Assembly: GCF_040807025.1 (NCBI RefSeq)
Contig: NC_090952.1
Span: forward strand, 28,827,068-28,891,067
Length of the DNA stretch: 64,000 bases
Direction of reading: 5' to 3'
DNA from: Struthio camelus
Lineage: Eukaryota > Chordata > Aves > Struthioniformes > Struthionidae
Shown: positions 60,305 through 64,000 of the stretch, piece after piece
Layout: each line of letters starts with the position of its first letter
Position numbering within the stretch: the first letter of the stretch is position 1
Made by a program: the position numbers and the translations under genes
Notes under the pieces: model-generated
The model's input: the letters and a program-made list of their open reading frames with translations, nothing else
Databases searched by the model: none
Told to the model about the DNA's origin: nothing

Positions 60305-64000
<3,696 letters not shown>

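Overview
This is vertebrate nuclear DNA, most likely from a bird. It holds the 3' ends of two convergent, intron-containing genes. On the + strand are the last five coding exons of OPHN1 (oligophrenin-1, a Rho GTPase-activating protein), with the stop codon ending at 9369. On the - strand are exons 2 to 8 of AR (androgen receptor), from 60545 down to the stop at 27810. AR exon 1 (N-terminal transactivation domain) and most of OPHN1 lie outside the window. A bird (or at least a sauropsid) is suggested by CR1 LINE 3' fragments, compact introns, CpG-rich patches between AT-rich tracts, and only about 18 kb between the two stop codons. OPHN1 and AR are also convergent neighbours on the human X; in birds this block is on chromosome 4/4A, so the window shows conserved synteny.

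Layout: 1-9369, OPHN1 3' exons with a C-terminal proline-rich, SH3-ligand-like tail. 9370-about 9985 (possibly to 15.7 kb), OPHN1 3' UTR. 10.5-19.2 kb, a GC/CpG-rich stretch with a strong CpG-dense block (11.69-13.86 kb), a 12-bp minisatellite of about 48 units (13984-14565) and a CR1 fragment. About 20.8-27.8 kb, the AR 3' UTR, inferred from sequence resemblance just after the stop and from candidate poly(A) signals. 27810-60545, AR exons 8 to 2. 60546-64000, AR intron 1.

All 12 exon models join in frame across their predicted splice sites. AR exons 2 to 7 are 152, 117, 288, 145, 131 and 158 bp, the sizes I recall for human AR. Exons 2 and 3 encode the two zinc modules of the DNA-binding domain, exon 4 the hinge and start of the ligand-binding domain, and exons 5 to 8 the rest. 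I see no microbial genes, CRISPR, intact transposon or retrovirus, and no evidence for a new biological system. The most useful oddities are the CpG-decaying minisatellite, a near-identical direct repeat pair flanking AR exon 2, a possible intronic-polyadenylation end for OPHN1, and isolated CpG-dense islets in the AR 3' UTR and introns.
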